A stretch of DNA of 38,603 nucleotides from Gammaproteobacteria bacterium. GTDB lineage: Bacteria > Pseudomonadota > Gammaproteobacteria > DSM-16500. A model generated the notes under the pieces. The model was not told the origin of the DNA, ran no database searches, and was given only the letters and a program-made list of their open reading frames with translations. Location of the stretch: assembly GCA_013287085.1 (NCBI GenBank), contig JABDEM010000012.1, positions 1 to 38,603 of the forward strand, written 5' to 3'. Shown here one piece after another: positions 8,691 through 16,794 of the stretch (position 1 is its first letter; the number at the start of each line of letters is the position of its first letter). Both the position numbers and the translations under genes were made by a program.

Positions 8691-9036
8691 ACTTTGGAAT
8701 TTCCACAATAAATCTAGTCTCATCCAAATTTTGCATTTCGTAATAACCTTCCATCGTGCCTGTTGGGGTCATTAGTTGGCAATAACTGTTATAAGAAAAT
8801 TGCTTAGCGCCTTTGATAATAGGTTGTAATCCCACAACGCCCGGTCCTCGAACTTCTTCTACGTGGCCTGTCATATCGGTGATGCGCCAATAGCGATTCA
8901 ATACTTGAATAATATCATCACTATTATTTTCAATTTGAATTTCATACGACCATAAAAATTTATTTTCCTCAGGTACCGATTGCTCGGCTAAGAAATTTGC
9001 GACAGCTGAAACTTTTACTTTTGAATTTTTTTTCAT
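8635..9036 (-). CDS. apaG: ApaG (Co2+/Mg2+ efflux-associated, FN3-like) protein
   Basis: A 133-residue protein matching the ApaG family: RYWRITDMTGHVEEVRGPGV followed by VGLQP, a GPGVVG turn, and TPTGTMEGYYEM. The fold is a fibronectin-III-like beta sandwich. The E. coli protein is linked to cobalt resistance and Mg2+ efflux, but its molecular role is unclear. E. coli ApaG (about 125 residues) ends soon after the IPxFxLxxP segment. Here about ten more residues (ELTALFRSRLH) follow, and these bases are antisense to the end of the 7821-8690 gene. It follows mpl and a microprotein on the same strand. Confidence 0.92.
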   Translation of the reverse strand: MKKNSKVKVSAVANFLAEQSVPEENKFLWSYEIQIENNSDDIIQVLNRYWRITDMTGHVEEVRGPGVVGLQPIIKGAKQFSYNSYCQLMTPTGTMEGYYEMQNLDETRFIVEIPKFILSTPSELTALFRSRLH

Positions 9037-9041
9037 AGTTT

Positions 9042-9131
9042 TTATTTAATAAAGGTTAATAAAATAATTAAGGCGACTACAACATAAGCACCTAATCCCA
9101 ACCATGCGCCTTGCCAAGTAAATTGATCCAC
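9042..9131 (-). CDS. Candidate 29-residue single-pass membrane microprotein
   Basis: A short open frame begins with GTG directly after the mpl stop codon, in the same frame, and ends 5 bases before apaG. Its product would be MDQFTWQGAWLGLGAYVVVA followed by LIILLTFIK. That is a polar N-terminus, one hydrophobic helix of about 18 residues and a terminal lysine. A Shine-Dalgarno (AGAGG, part of the mpl 3' end) lies about 8 bases before the GTG. The frame fills an otherwise empty mpl-apaG gap, and the composition is typical of a membrane helix. Translation is inferred; no family is recognised. Confidence 0.55.
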   Translation of the reverse strand: MDQFTWQGAWLGLGAYVVVALIILLTFIK

Positions 9132-10493
9132 TTATGCACCCTCTTGTAAGGCTTTTAATAGCTTGTTATGAATACCATCAAAACCGCCATTACTCATGAC
9201 TACGACATGATCACCTTGTTTAAAAGTCGGTACAGATTTTTGTACTAACTCATCCACTGTTTTATATATGGCAGTAGATTGTTTAAAATGTTTTAAGGTT
9301 TCTTGTAAATTCCATTTTGCATTATCGGGTTCTTTACATATCACCACATCTGCTAAAGAAAGCGAATCTTCAATTGACTCTTTATGTACACCCATCTTCA
9401 TGGTGTTAGAACCAAATTCTAATATAGCGACTATTCTTGCATTGCCAATCTTAGCACGCAACCCCGCTAAAGTAGTAGCAATTGCCGTCGGATGATGTGC
9501 AAAATCATCATACACCGTAATATTTTTCACTTGGCCTTTCACTTCTAATCTACGTTTGACATTTTTAAAAGAACTTAAAGAAGCGGTAGCTTCAGAAGGT
9601 CTCACCCCCGCATGATGCGCTGCAGAAAGTGCTGCCAATGCATTATTCACATTATGCTGACCCAACAACTGCCATTCGACTACGCCTACTAATTCTTTTT
9701 TATAATAAACTTCAAATTCACTGCCATCAGGACGAGAAAGTTTGGCTTGCCAATCAGCTTCCGTTCCTGCAAAAGTAGAAATCTTAGTCCAACACCCTTT
9801 GGCTAGGACATCCACCAAATTAGGTTCCAGAGCGTTTTGAATAATTAATCCATTTCCGGGGACTGTTCTGATCATAAATTGAAATTGTTGTTTAATCGCT
9901 TCTAAATTAGGAAAAATATCTGCGTGATCATATTCAAGATTATTTAAAATTAGTGTTTTTGGACCATAATGAATAAATTTAGATCTTTTATCAAAAAATG
10001 CGGAATCATATTCATCCGCTTCAATAACAAAATAGGGAGACTTTCCAGATCGCGCTGAAATTCCAAAGTTTTCAGGCACACCTCCAATTAAAAAACCCGG
10101 ATTCTTACCTGCTGCTTCTAAAATCCAAGTTAACATACTGGTTGTCGTTGTTTTCCCATGAGTTCCTGATACTGCTAATACCCAACGATCGCGTAAAATA
10201 TTTTCAGCGAGCCACTGAGGTCCTGATTGATAAGGAATTTTTTGATTCAATACATATTCCATCGCTGGATTGCCGCGGCTAATCACATTGCCGACAATTA
10301 CAAAATCCACTTTAGGATCTATGTGTGAGGGTTCATAGCCTTCTCTCAATTGAATACCGCTGGCCTGTAATTGCGTGCTCATAGGAGGATAGACATTAAG
10401 ATCAGATCCCGTCACTTCATGGCCGAACTCTCGCGCCAATTGCGCAATTCCCGCCATAAACGTGCCACAAATTCCTAAAATATGAATACGCAT
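9132..10493 (-). CDS. mpl: UDP-MurNAc:L-Ala-gamma-D-Glu-meso-DAP ligase (peptidoglycan recycling)
   Basis: A 453-residue Mur-ligase family enzyme that attaches recycled tripeptide to UDP-MurNAc in the cytosol. It has the N-terminal Rossmann motif MRIHILGICGTFMAG, P-loop GTHGKTTT (110-117), and central EADEYDSAFFDKRSKF, all of Mpl type rather than MurC. The start is set at the ATG 10493-10491. The in-frame ATG five codons upstream lies within the purine-rich Shine-Dalgarno (GAGGGG) that serves this start, and the resulting N-terminus matches E. coli Mpl. Divergent from the sensor kinase gene. Confidence 0.95.
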   Translation of the reverse strand: MRIHILGICGTFMAGIAQLAREFGHEVTGSDLNVYPPMSTQLQASGIQLREGYEPSHIDPKVDFVIVGNVISRGNPAMEYVLNQKIPYQSGPQWLAENILRDRWVLAVSGTHGKTTTTSMLTWILEAAGKNPGFLIGGVPENFGISARSGKSPYFVIEADEYDSAFFDKRSKFIHYGPKTLILNNLEYDHADIFPNLEAIKQQFQFMIRTVPGNGLIIQNALEPNLVDVLAKGCWTKISTFAGTEADWQAKLSRPDGSEFEVYYKKELVGVVEWQLLGQHNVNNALAALSAAHHAGVRPSEATASLSSFKNVKRRLEVKGQVKNITVYDDFAHHPTAIATTLAGLRAKIGNARIVAILEFGSNTMKMGVHKESIEDSLSLADVVICKEPDNAKWNLQETLKHFKQSTAIYKTVDELVQKSVPTFKQGDHVVVMSNGGFDGIHNKLLKALQEGA

Positions 10494-10563
10494 TAAAATT
10501 CCCCTCATGTTTTCAAGTTATGATAATATTACAAGTTGGGACATAACCCAAGGATAGAGCGCT

Positions 10564-12153
10564 ATGGAAGCCAATTTTACTCAATCCTTGTTTGAAGCCA
10601 TAGGAGAAAGTGCAGTATTAGTGGATAAAGCAGGACGCGTTATCGACTGGAATGCTGGAGCGACTCAGTTATTTGGCTACTCAAGGAAGGAAGTGCTAGG
10701 CCGATCGGTCAATTTAATCTATCAGCAGAATCATGCTTTCCCCAAAATTATTCAAGAAATCTTGCCGCAACAAAAAAAATGGGCTTTAGAAACTCAATAT
10801 GTACGTAAAAATGGTTTGAAAGGCTTATGTAAAACCCATGTGGGGCCTATACATGCGACTGAGCATCACAAAGCCGCGGCTTTAATTACGCATCACAATG
10901 CTACCCCTTACAAAAACCAATTAGATGAATTACGCAATAATAATACCCTTTTGCAAGAAGAAGCTAAAAAACAGCAAGAATTAATACTAGTCAAAAGTAG
11001 TTTATTGCTTAACAATCTTGCCCATCAAGAACAACTGGAACTTAAACTGAGAGAAAGTGAACTCAGTTTTCACTTATTAGCAGAAAACGCTACCGATATT
11101 ATTTCCAGACATCAACCCGATGGCACTTATCTTTATGTTTCCCCTTCTTGCAAATCTTTATTAGGCTATACGCCCGATGAATTAACTAAGCGTAATATCT
11201 ATAAGTTACTGCATCATGATGATATCAATAAATTTAAAAAAGCCATGGGCCGGCGCAAAGAACATACGATGCCGCATAGCATCACTTATCGCATACGACG
11301 TAAAGAAGGCGAATACCGTTGGTTTGAAAGCCAAATTCGAATTTTTTCTGATGAAATCACTAAATCCCCCCGCGAAATTCAATTAGCTTCGCGCGATGTG
11401 ACCGAACAAATTTACGATAAAAAAGCAAGATTGCGCGGCCAACAACTGGCGCATGTTTATCGTTTAAGCACGATGGAAGAAATGGCCTCAGGCATGGCTC
11501 ATGAAATCGGTCAGCCTCTTGCAGCTATTGTGAATTATACTCAAGGCTGTGTACGCTATTTAGAAAAACAAGATCATGATCCCAAACAATTAGCCGAAAT
11601 CATGAAAAAAGCAGTCGCTCAAGCCGAACGCGCGGGCGAAGTCATTCATCGATTAAAAAACTTTTTCTGCAAAGGACAATTATTTAAATCCCCTTGCAAA
11701 TTAAACAATGTGATTCGCGAAACCCTAGGTTTAATTCGAAATGATATTACAAGCTCTAAAATCAAAATCGAATTTCATCTCGCTAAATATACCCCACTTG
11801 TTTTTGCCGATAAAATTCAATTACAGCAAGTGATCTTAAATTTATTAAAAAATTCTATTGAATCAGTTCGCGAATCCAATCCTAAAGAAAGAAAAATTCG
11901 ACTACAGACTAAACAAATTGACAAAAATACTATTGAATTTACTGTCAGCGATACCGGCCCTGGTTTTTCAAAAGAAATTGTTGCCAAAGTATTTAAGCCC
12001 TTTTTCACGACCAAAGCCCATGGAACAGGGATGGGACTCGCCATTTGCCGATCGATTATTGAGGCCCATGGGGGGCAATTTACGATAAATTCCAATGCGC
12101 ACCACCAAAGCTGGATACGATTTACTTTACCTATTAATGTTAATGCACCCTAG
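10564..12153 (+). CDS. PAS-domain sensor histidine kinase, FixL-like
   Basis: A 529-residue protein with no obvious membrane segment. Order: PAS1 (about 8-115), a coiled-coil linker (118-165), PAS2 with a PAC tail (165-285, ending SRDVTEQ), HisKA with phospho-acceptor H313 in GMAHEIGQPLAA, then HATPase_c with N-box LNLLKNSIES (near 425), G1 SDTGPGFS (near 460) and G2 GTGMGLAI (near 487). It pairs with the FixJ-like regulator 12 bases downstream. Such kinases sense intracellular cues such as oxygen or redox. H57 in PAS1 lies roughly where FixL has its heme ligand, but spacing differs. A small inverted repeat, TTGGG/CCCAA (10536-10551), abuts the Shine-Dalgarno AAGGA. Confidence 0.9.
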   Translation: MEANFTQSLFEAIGESAVLVDKAGRVIDWNAGATQLFGYSRKEVLGRSVNLIYQQNHAFPKIIQEILPQQKKWALETQYVRKNGLKGLCKTHVGPIHATEHHKAAALITHHNATPYKNQLDELRNNNTLLQEEAKKQQELILVKSSLLLNNLAHQEQLELKLRESELSFHLLAENATDIISRHQPDGTYLYVSPSCKSLLGYTPDELTKRNIYKLLHHDDINKFKKAMGRRKEHTMPHSITYRIRRKEGEYRWFESQIRIFSDEITKSPREIQLASRDVTEQIYDKKARLRGQQLAHVYRLSTMEEMASGMAHEIGQPLAAIVNYTQGCVRYLEKQDHDPKQLAEIMKKAVAQAERAGEVIHRLKNFFCKGQLFKSPCKLNNVIRETLGLIRNDITSSKIKIEFHLAKYTPLVFADKIQLQQVILNLLKNSIESVRESNPKERKIRLQTKQIDKNTIEFTVSDTGPGFSKEIVAKVFKPFFTTKAHGTGMGLAICRSIIEAHGGQFTINSNAHHQSWIRFTLPINVNAP

Positions 12154-12165
12154 GAGGGAGACACC

Positions 12166-12801
12166 ATGTCAGTAATGGAACCGATTGTATACGTAGTAGA
12201 TGATGATCAAGCCATGGTTGAATCTCTCACTTGGATGATAGAATCCGTGGGATTTAAAGTAAAAACCTTTGCTCGAGCACAAGAATTTTTAGATCAATAC
12301 AATCCGAATCAACATGGATGTATTTTATTAGACGTGCGCATGCCTGGTATGAGCGGACCTGAACTCCAAGCCAAACTCAATGCAGCTCATTCCCATTCTT
12401 TGCCTATTATTTTTATTAGCGGTCACGGCGATGTCCCTTTGGCTGTACGTGTCATGAAAGCAGGTGCCGTAGATTTTTTAACTAAACCTTTTAATGATCA
12501 AGTCTTATTAGAAAATATCAATAAAGCGTTAAGAATTGATAAGACCAACCGTGAGAAACGCCAAGAATCAGCGCAAGCTGAAGCAAAATTTGCTTTATTA
12601 TCGGCACGAGAAGTACAAGTACTGCAAGCAATTGTCGCTGGCAAACAAAACAAAGTCATCTCTGCTGAATTACATATTTCTTTAAAAACAGTCGAGGCTC
12701 ACAGAGCGAGTGTTATGAAAAAAATGGGCGCAAAATCAGTACCTGAACTCGTAAAATTGGTCTTAACCAATAGCGTTAAAGAGTCTGAATCCGAAGAATA
12801 A
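12166..12801 (+). CDS. FixJ/NarL-family response regulator
   Basis: A 211-residue, two-domain regulator. The receiver has the acidic pocket D12-D14, phosphorylation site D56 (ILLDVRMPGMSG), S85 and K107 (TKPF). The LuxR-type helix-turn-helix covers about 140-200 (LSAREVQVLQAIVAG, then ISLKTVEAHRASVMKKMG). It is the cognate partner of the kinase immediately upstream and presumably binds DNA as a dimer when phosphorylated. The start has a strong AGGAGG Shine-Dalgarno. The 206-base gap downstream holds no gene I can support. Confidence 0.93.
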   Translation: MSVMEPIVYVVDDDQAMVESLTWMIESVGFKVKTFARAQEFLDQYNPNQHGCILLDVRMPGMSGPELQAKLNAAHSHSLPIIFISGHGDVPLAVRVMKAGAVDFLTKPFNDQVLLENINKALRIDKTNREKRQESAQAEAKFALLSAREVQVLQAIVAGKQNKVISAELHISLKTVEAHRASVMKKMGAKSVPELVKLVLTNSVKESESEE

Positions 12802-13007
12802 GAAAACAGGTCTATTTTTATACAGCTAATGGCGGTTGTCTTAATTAAGAACATACCTGTCATAAAAAACCCTAATTTGGCTAGGGATAACCCGTAAAAA
12901 TGATCAGATAAGTCCCAATTTGAATTAGCAATCAATAGTGCGATCATGAGCGTTCCCCCGTTAGAAGGTGGAGTTAAACCGGATACTAGTTAAGGGAGAT
13001 CGCAGTC

Positions 13008-13439
13008 ATGGAAGCACCGAAAACAGTTTTACTCGTCACCAATTCAGTTACTGATGCTGAATTGAATCAAATCAAACAAGCCATTGAAGAAGCCAAACAA
13101 CAAGGCCTAGCTATTAAAATTAACCTTGTGCATGTCATTCCTAATTTACCGACATGTTATTTCAATATTCCTTCGATGGTTCAATTAGCTGAACAATATT
13201 ACGAAGAAGCCAAACGTTATTTAACGACTATTGCCGAAGCCTTAAATGTTTCGAAAAAAGACCAATGGTTAATTACCGGACGTTTAAAAGCTGAAGTATT
13301 ACATTTATCTGAAAAGTTAAATGCGGATTATATCTTAGCAAGTAGTGTGCATATGCAGGATTTGCAACAAGCCTTGACGTTTAAAAAAGAGCACTTAAAA
13401 CTGTTATTACAATCCTTAAGCGCTCAAGGTTCTCTCTAA
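13008..13439 (+). CDS. Universal stress protein (UspA family)
   Basis: A 143-residue single Usp domain: N-terminal strand KTVLLVTNSVTD, a long helix, the central strand KINLVHVIPNLP, and a late LNADYILASSVHMQDL segment. The ATP-binding signature GxxGx9GS of the UspFG-like branch is absent, so this is closer to the non-nucleotide-binding UspA type. AAGGGAG is placed 10 bases before the ATG. It is followed by a strong terminator, so it is probably monocistronic. Control by the upstream two-component system is only a guess from position. Confidence 0.88.
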   Translation: MEAPKTVLLVTNSVTDAELNQIKQAIEEAKQQGLAIKINLVHVIPNLPTCYFNIPSMVQLAEQYYEEAKRYLTTIAEALNVSKKDQWLITGRLKAEVLHLSEKLNADYILASSVHMQDLQQALTFKKEHLKLLLQSLSAQGSL

Positions 13440-13465
13440 TTTAACCCTTTTATCCGGCAGAACAC

Positions 13466-13503
13466 CCCCTTTCTTTTGAAATATAGAGAAAGGGGTTTTT
13501 TTT
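13466..13503 (+). terminator. Rho-independent terminator after the usp gene
   Basis: A 9-bp stem, CCCCTTTCT (13466-13474) pairing with AGAAAGGGG (13487-13495), has a 12-base loop and is followed by eight T (13496-13503). It is 26 bases past the usp stop. Confidence 0.9.
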
Positions 13504-13556
13504 GGGGTTTCAAACCAGTATGATGCAGAAAATACAGTAATCAGACGAGGCCCTAC

Positions 13557-14819
13557 ATGACTGAATCCAATGCTCTGTATGCTCAATCCGGTGGCGTCAC
13601 CGCCGTTATTAATGCATCCGCCGCAGGTGTTATTGAAACTATCCGCAAACACCCCGACAAAATAGGCAAACTCTACGCCGCTAGAAACGGCATCATTGGT
13701 GTACTCACGGAAGACTTAATTGATACTAGCTTTGATTCAGCCGCTGATATAGCGGCTTTACGTCACACTCCCGGCAGTATTTTTGGCTCCTGCCGACATA
13801 AATTAGGGACTATCGAAAAAAACCGTGCGCAATACGAACGCATCGTCGAAGTATTTTCTGCCCATAACATCCGTTACTTTTTTTACAATGGCGGCGGGGA
13901 TTCCCAAGATACGGCTTATAAAGTTTCTCAAATCAGTAAAACTCTGGGCTACCCTATTACTTGTATTGGTGTCCCTAAAACCGTCGATAATGATTTACCG
14001 ATGACCGATAACTCTCCGGGTTTTGGATCAGTCGCCAAATATATTGCGATTTCTATTCGCGAAGCTGGTTTAGATGTCGCTTCTATGGCGCAATCTTCTA
14101 CCAAAGTATTCGTATTTGAAGTCATGGGACGTCATGCAGGTTGGATTGCTGCAGCAGGAGGTCTCGCTGCTGAAAAAGAAGGCGATGCCCCCCATATTAT
14201 TTTATTTCCTGAAATTACTTTTGATCCCAAAGCTTTTTTAGCTAGAGTCGATGCTTGCGTTAAAAAATACGGCAGCTGCGCTATTGTCGTTTCCGAAGGG
14301 ATACGTAACGCTGAGGGAAATTTTGTCGCCGATTCAAATTTAGCCGATGCTTTTGGTCATAAACAATTAGGCGGCGTTGCCCCCATTATCGCCAAAATGA
14401 TCAAACAAGAATTAGGCTATAAATACCACTGGGCCCTTCCCGATTATTTACAAAGATCCGCCAGACACATTGCTTCCAAAACCGATGCTGAACAATCTTA
14501 TGCCGTAGGACAAGCCGCAGTTGAACTTGCCCTAGCTGGCAAGAACGCTACTATGCCCATCATAGTCCGAGACTCCAACCACCCTTACCGCTGGAGCATT
14601 GGTGAGGCCCCCATCGAAAAAGCCGCTAATACTGAAGCCAAACTCCCCCGTAATTATATTACCGAAGATGGCTTTGGCATCACCGAGCTCTGCCGCGAAT
14701 ACCTACAGCCTCTCATAGAGGGCGAAGACTACCCCCCTTATAAGAATGGCCTTCCTATCTATATAAAACTCAAAAATACTCCTGTGGCTAAAAAACTCGA
14801 GAAAACATTCGAAGTGTAA
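13557..14819 (+). CDS. pfp: Pyrophosphate-dependent 6-phosphofructokinase
   Basis: A 420-residue PfkA-superfamily enzyme interconverting fructose 6-phosphate and fructose 1,6-bisphosphate with PPi. The phosphoryl-donor loop reads YNGGGDSQDTA (110-120), with aspartate where ATP enzymes have GGDGS. The catalytic motif is PKTVDND (140-146), followed by MGRHAGW (near 193) and PEITFDP. This reversible, ATP-sparing enzyme is the usual PFK of Legionella-type bacteria. The Shine-Dalgarno GAGG precedes the ATG by 8 bases. A Fur-controlled gene follows after 64 bases. Confidence 0.93.
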   Translation: MTESNALYAQSGGVTAVINASAAGVIETIRKHPDKIGKLYAARNGIIGVLTEDLIDTSFDSAADIAALRHTPGSIFGSCRHKLGTIEKNRAQYERIVEVFSAHNIRYFFYNGGGDSQDTAYKVSQISKTLGYPITCIGVPKTVDNDLPMTDNSPGFGSVAKYIAISIREAGLDVASMAQSSTKVFVFEVMGRHAGWIAAAGGLAAEKEGDAPHIILFPEITFDPKAFLARVDACVKKYGSCAIVVSEGIRNAEGNFVADSNLADAFGHKQLGGVAPIIAKMIKQELGYKYHWALPDYLQRSARHIASKTDAEQSYAVGQAAVELALAGKNATMPIIVRDSNHPYRWSIGEAPIEKAANTEAKLPRNYITEDGFGITELCREYLQPLIEGEDYPPYKNGLPIYIKLKNTPVAKKLEKTFEV

Positions 14820-14826
14820 AAAAAAC

Positions 14827-14855
14827 TTGCATCACATAATGAGAATCATTATCAT
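14827..14855 (+). promoter_or_regulatory. Sigma70 promoter of the orphan gene at 14884
   Basis: TTGCAT (14827-14832), a 17-base spacer, then TATCAT (14850-14855). The -10 matches 5 of 6 consensus positions. The predicted start point is near 14862, leaving a leader of about 20 bases that contains the Shine-Dalgarno GAGGAG (14871-14876). Confidence 0.7.
14835..14853 (+). promoter_or_regulatory. Fur box (iron-responsive operator)
   Basis: CATAATGAGAATCATTATC matches the 19-base Fur consensus GATAATGATAATCATTATC at 17 positions. It fills the spacer of the promoter and covers the first bases of the -10, the expected geometry for Fur-Fe2+ repression. Partial half-sites continue to the right (ATCATTTGCATTC). 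Confidence 0.82.
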
Positions 14856-14883
14856 TTGCATTCTTTAAACGAGGAGTATAAGA

Positions 14884-15744
14884 ATGCAACATCAAGAAGC
14901 AAAAGATGCAGACTGGAAAACTCGAGCCAGCGCAACAACGCATTTAGTTAGAACTTTCATCGAAGAAAGTACTTTATCAGGCGGGATAGTAGATTTAATG
15001 CTCGTGACTTCCAGCCTTGTTGACCAAGCTTCCGATCTTGCACCCAAATTATTGCAATCCAAGTGGGCTTGGATGATAGGCGGCCCTTATGGTGCGTTCA
15101 TGGCCTATTATGACGCGCTAGGACATGTTATCCGCGATCATCTGAATCAAGCTGACGTACAACAAGAAATTACCGCTTTAAAGGCGCTGCAAAATGATGA
15201 TGAAACTTCTCGATTTACCGAACACTATATTCAAGCTCTGGAAATTCCGCGTCATTATAGATGGGCAGTCAATGTTCATGTGCTGGATGAAGTATTAAGC
15301 TGGCCCAGCTGGAGTAATCTTCTTTATGGATTTACCGATGGAAAACTCGGCGCAGACGATACCATTAGTTCATTCATTACTTCTCATATTTTCGGTGCAG
15401 ATTCTGAAATCGCCAGTTTTATTACCCGGAATTTTGATGTGGTTAAACCCGTCGAACATTCGACTTTTCTTGCGGCAGGTTTAGTTGCAGGTCTTATTAA
15501 TTATTTTACCGAAGAACGAACTTATAGTAGCTTTGCGCAACAATATTATTTTTGGCAGCAGAATCGTCATTTAGTGGCCCCTCAAGCTGCAGTTAACTAT
15601 GGAGCAATAAACCCAGAACCTGAAGCTGAACCTGCGGCGAATAATAGCTGGTGGGGTGCAGAGGGAAGTTTATTTGGCCCTTGTTTACGTCGCAGACCCA
15701 ATGCTGTACCAAGAGATCCTTCTAGTCCACTTCATCGCGTGTAA
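14884..15744 (+). CDS. Unknown protein, predicted Fur-repressed
   Basis: I do not recognise a family. The 286-residue product has no signal peptide. Two moderately hydrophobic segments (about residues 59-78, [16 protein letters not shown], and about 198-213, [15 protein letters not shown]) could be membrane-associated or buried helices. The C-terminal 45 residues look disordered, rich in proline, alanine and glutamate and then arginine ([24 protein letters not shown]). A strong Shine-Dalgarno and the Fur-controlled promoter indicate induction under iron starvation. Roles in iron acquisition or as a secreted factor are both possible and unproven. Its last 23 bases overlap the rpoS 3' end, convergently. 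Confidence 0.75.
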   Translation: MQHQEAKDADWKTRASATTHLVRTFIEESTLSGGIVDLMLVTSSLVDQASDLAPKLLQSKWAWMIGGPYGAFMAYYDALGHVIRDHLNQADVQQEITALKALQNDDETSRFTEHYIQALEIPRHYRWAVNVHVLDEVLSWPSWSNLLYGFTDGKLGADDTISSFITSHIFGADSEIASFITRNFDVVKPVEHSTFLAAGLVAGLINYFTEERTYSSFAQQYYFWQQNRHLVAPQAAVNYGAINPEPEAEPAANNSWWGAEGSLFGPCLRRRPNAVPRDPSSPLHRV

Positions 15745-16711
15745 TCCCTTTACGCAACATGATTTCGCGTAGCGCCTTCAATCCACTAATCTGGATTTGG
15801 CGCACGCGTTCGCGTGTTAAGCCTATGGATTTGCCGACTTCTTCTAAGGTTTCGCGATCATAACCTGCCAAACCAAAACGTCTGCATAAGACTTCGCGTT
15901 GTTTATCGTTTAGCTCTTCAAGACATTCTTCTAAAACTGTCGCTAAGTGTTCATCGGAGAGTAATTCAGAAGGATCCGTTTTGTGTTTATCAGCAAGCGC
16001 TTCTGATAAAGGACGGCCAGTATTAACCGATTCGCCGCCGACTAAGACATCGAGTGAAATCATGCGTTCATTAAGCTCTAACATTTCTTTTACATCATCC
16101 ATGGATTTATTCACGGCTTCTGCAATTTCCATATGCGTGGGTTCGCGGTCTTGTTTTTTAATTAATTCTCGAGAAGCTATTAAATAAGAATTTAATTCTC
16201 TAACCACATGAATCGGTAAACGAATAGTACGGGTTTGATTCATGATAGCGCGTTCTATCGTTTGACGTATCCACCAAGTGGCGTAAGTTGAAAATCTAAA
16301 TCCACGTTCCGGATCAAATTTTTCTACCGCGCGTAATAATCCTAAATTCCCTTCTTCAATCAAATCTAAAAATTCTAAACCGCGGTTATAATAATGACGG
16401 GCAATTTTTACGACTAAACGTAAGTTACTCACAATCATTTTGGTTCGCGCTTTCATATCGCCTTTTTGCGCAAGCCTGGTGTACTGAACTTCTTCATCGG
16501 CGGTAAGTAGGGGTGAATAACCAATTTCACTGAGATAAATTTGCGTGGGGTCAGCGGACTTTGCGCGGCTACGGGTAGGGTGCTCCAGATCTTCTGTGCT
16601 CCCCATTTCTTTTTCAATATCCTCTTTTACGGATAAATCCATATCGTGCTCGACCTCTTTAACAGAGGTCTCAGAATTATAACTTCCCTGATCTTTCTTC
16701 TTTCTTGGCAT
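15722..16711 (-). CDS. rpoS: RNA polymerase sigma factor RpoS
   Basis: A 329-residue sigma-70 group 2 factor for stationary phase and general stress. Region 1.2 [16 protein letters not shown], region 2 with [20 protein letters not shown] and [13 protein letters not shown], and region 4 with [20 protein letters not shown] are intact. The start is placed at ATG 16711-16709, which has a Shine-Dalgarno AGAGGG eight bases upstream. The in-frame ATG at 16747 would begin essentially at the predicted transcription start and has no ribosome site. The tail ends KGITRDEVD. Neighbour nlpD upstream is classical for rpoS. Confidence 0.95.
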   Translation of the reverse strand: MPRKKKDQGSYNSETSVKEVEHDMDLSVKEDIEKEMGSTEDLEHPTRSRAKSADPTQIYLSEIGYSPLLTADEEVQYTRLAQKGDMKARTKMIVSNLRLVVKIARHYYNRGLEFLDLIEEGNLGLLRAVEKFDPERGFRFSTYATWWIRQTIERAIMNQTRTIRLPIHVVRELNSYLIASRELIKKQDREPTHMEIAEAVNKSMDDVKEMLELNERMISLDVLVGGESVNTGRPLSEALADKHKTDPSELLSDEHLATVLEECLEELNDKQREVLCRRFGLAGYDRETLEEVGKSIGLTRERVRQIQISGLKALREIMLRKGITRDEVD

Positions 16712-16754
16712 AGAAGCATCCCTCTTTACCAAAAGATCATAAACCATAAGAGCT

Positions 16755-16784
16755 ATTATACGCCTTTAGGTGAGTATGTTTCAA
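16755..16784 (-). promoter_or_regulatory. rpoS promoter between nlpD and rpoS
   Basis: On the minus strand TTGAAA (16784-16779), 18 bases, then TATAAT (16760-16755): 5 of 6 and 6 of 6 consensus positions. The start point would be near 16748, giving a leader of about 37 bases before the rpoS ATG at 16711. In E. coli the main rpoS promoter is inside nlpD; here it is in the intergenic gap. Confidence 0.75.
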
Positions 16785-16794
16785 AAATTAAGCG

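Noticed and set aside
10494-10508. Upstream ATG as the mpl start
   Set aside because: The five extra codons contain the GAGGGG Shine-Dalgarno of the downstream ATG, and the shorter N-terminus matches the family.
12699-12947. Minus-strand 82-codon open frame with a GGGGGAA ribosome-like site, overlapping the response regulator end
   Set aside because: It runs antisense into the regulator, has no family resemblance and odd composition. A weak 5-bp hairpin with T-run (12886-12864) falls inside it. I see no promoter, so neither the gene nor the terminator is supported.
16712-16747. Upstream ATG as the rpoS start
   Set aside because: It coincides with the predicted transcription start and lacks a ribosome site, whereas the ATG at 16711 has AGAGGG.
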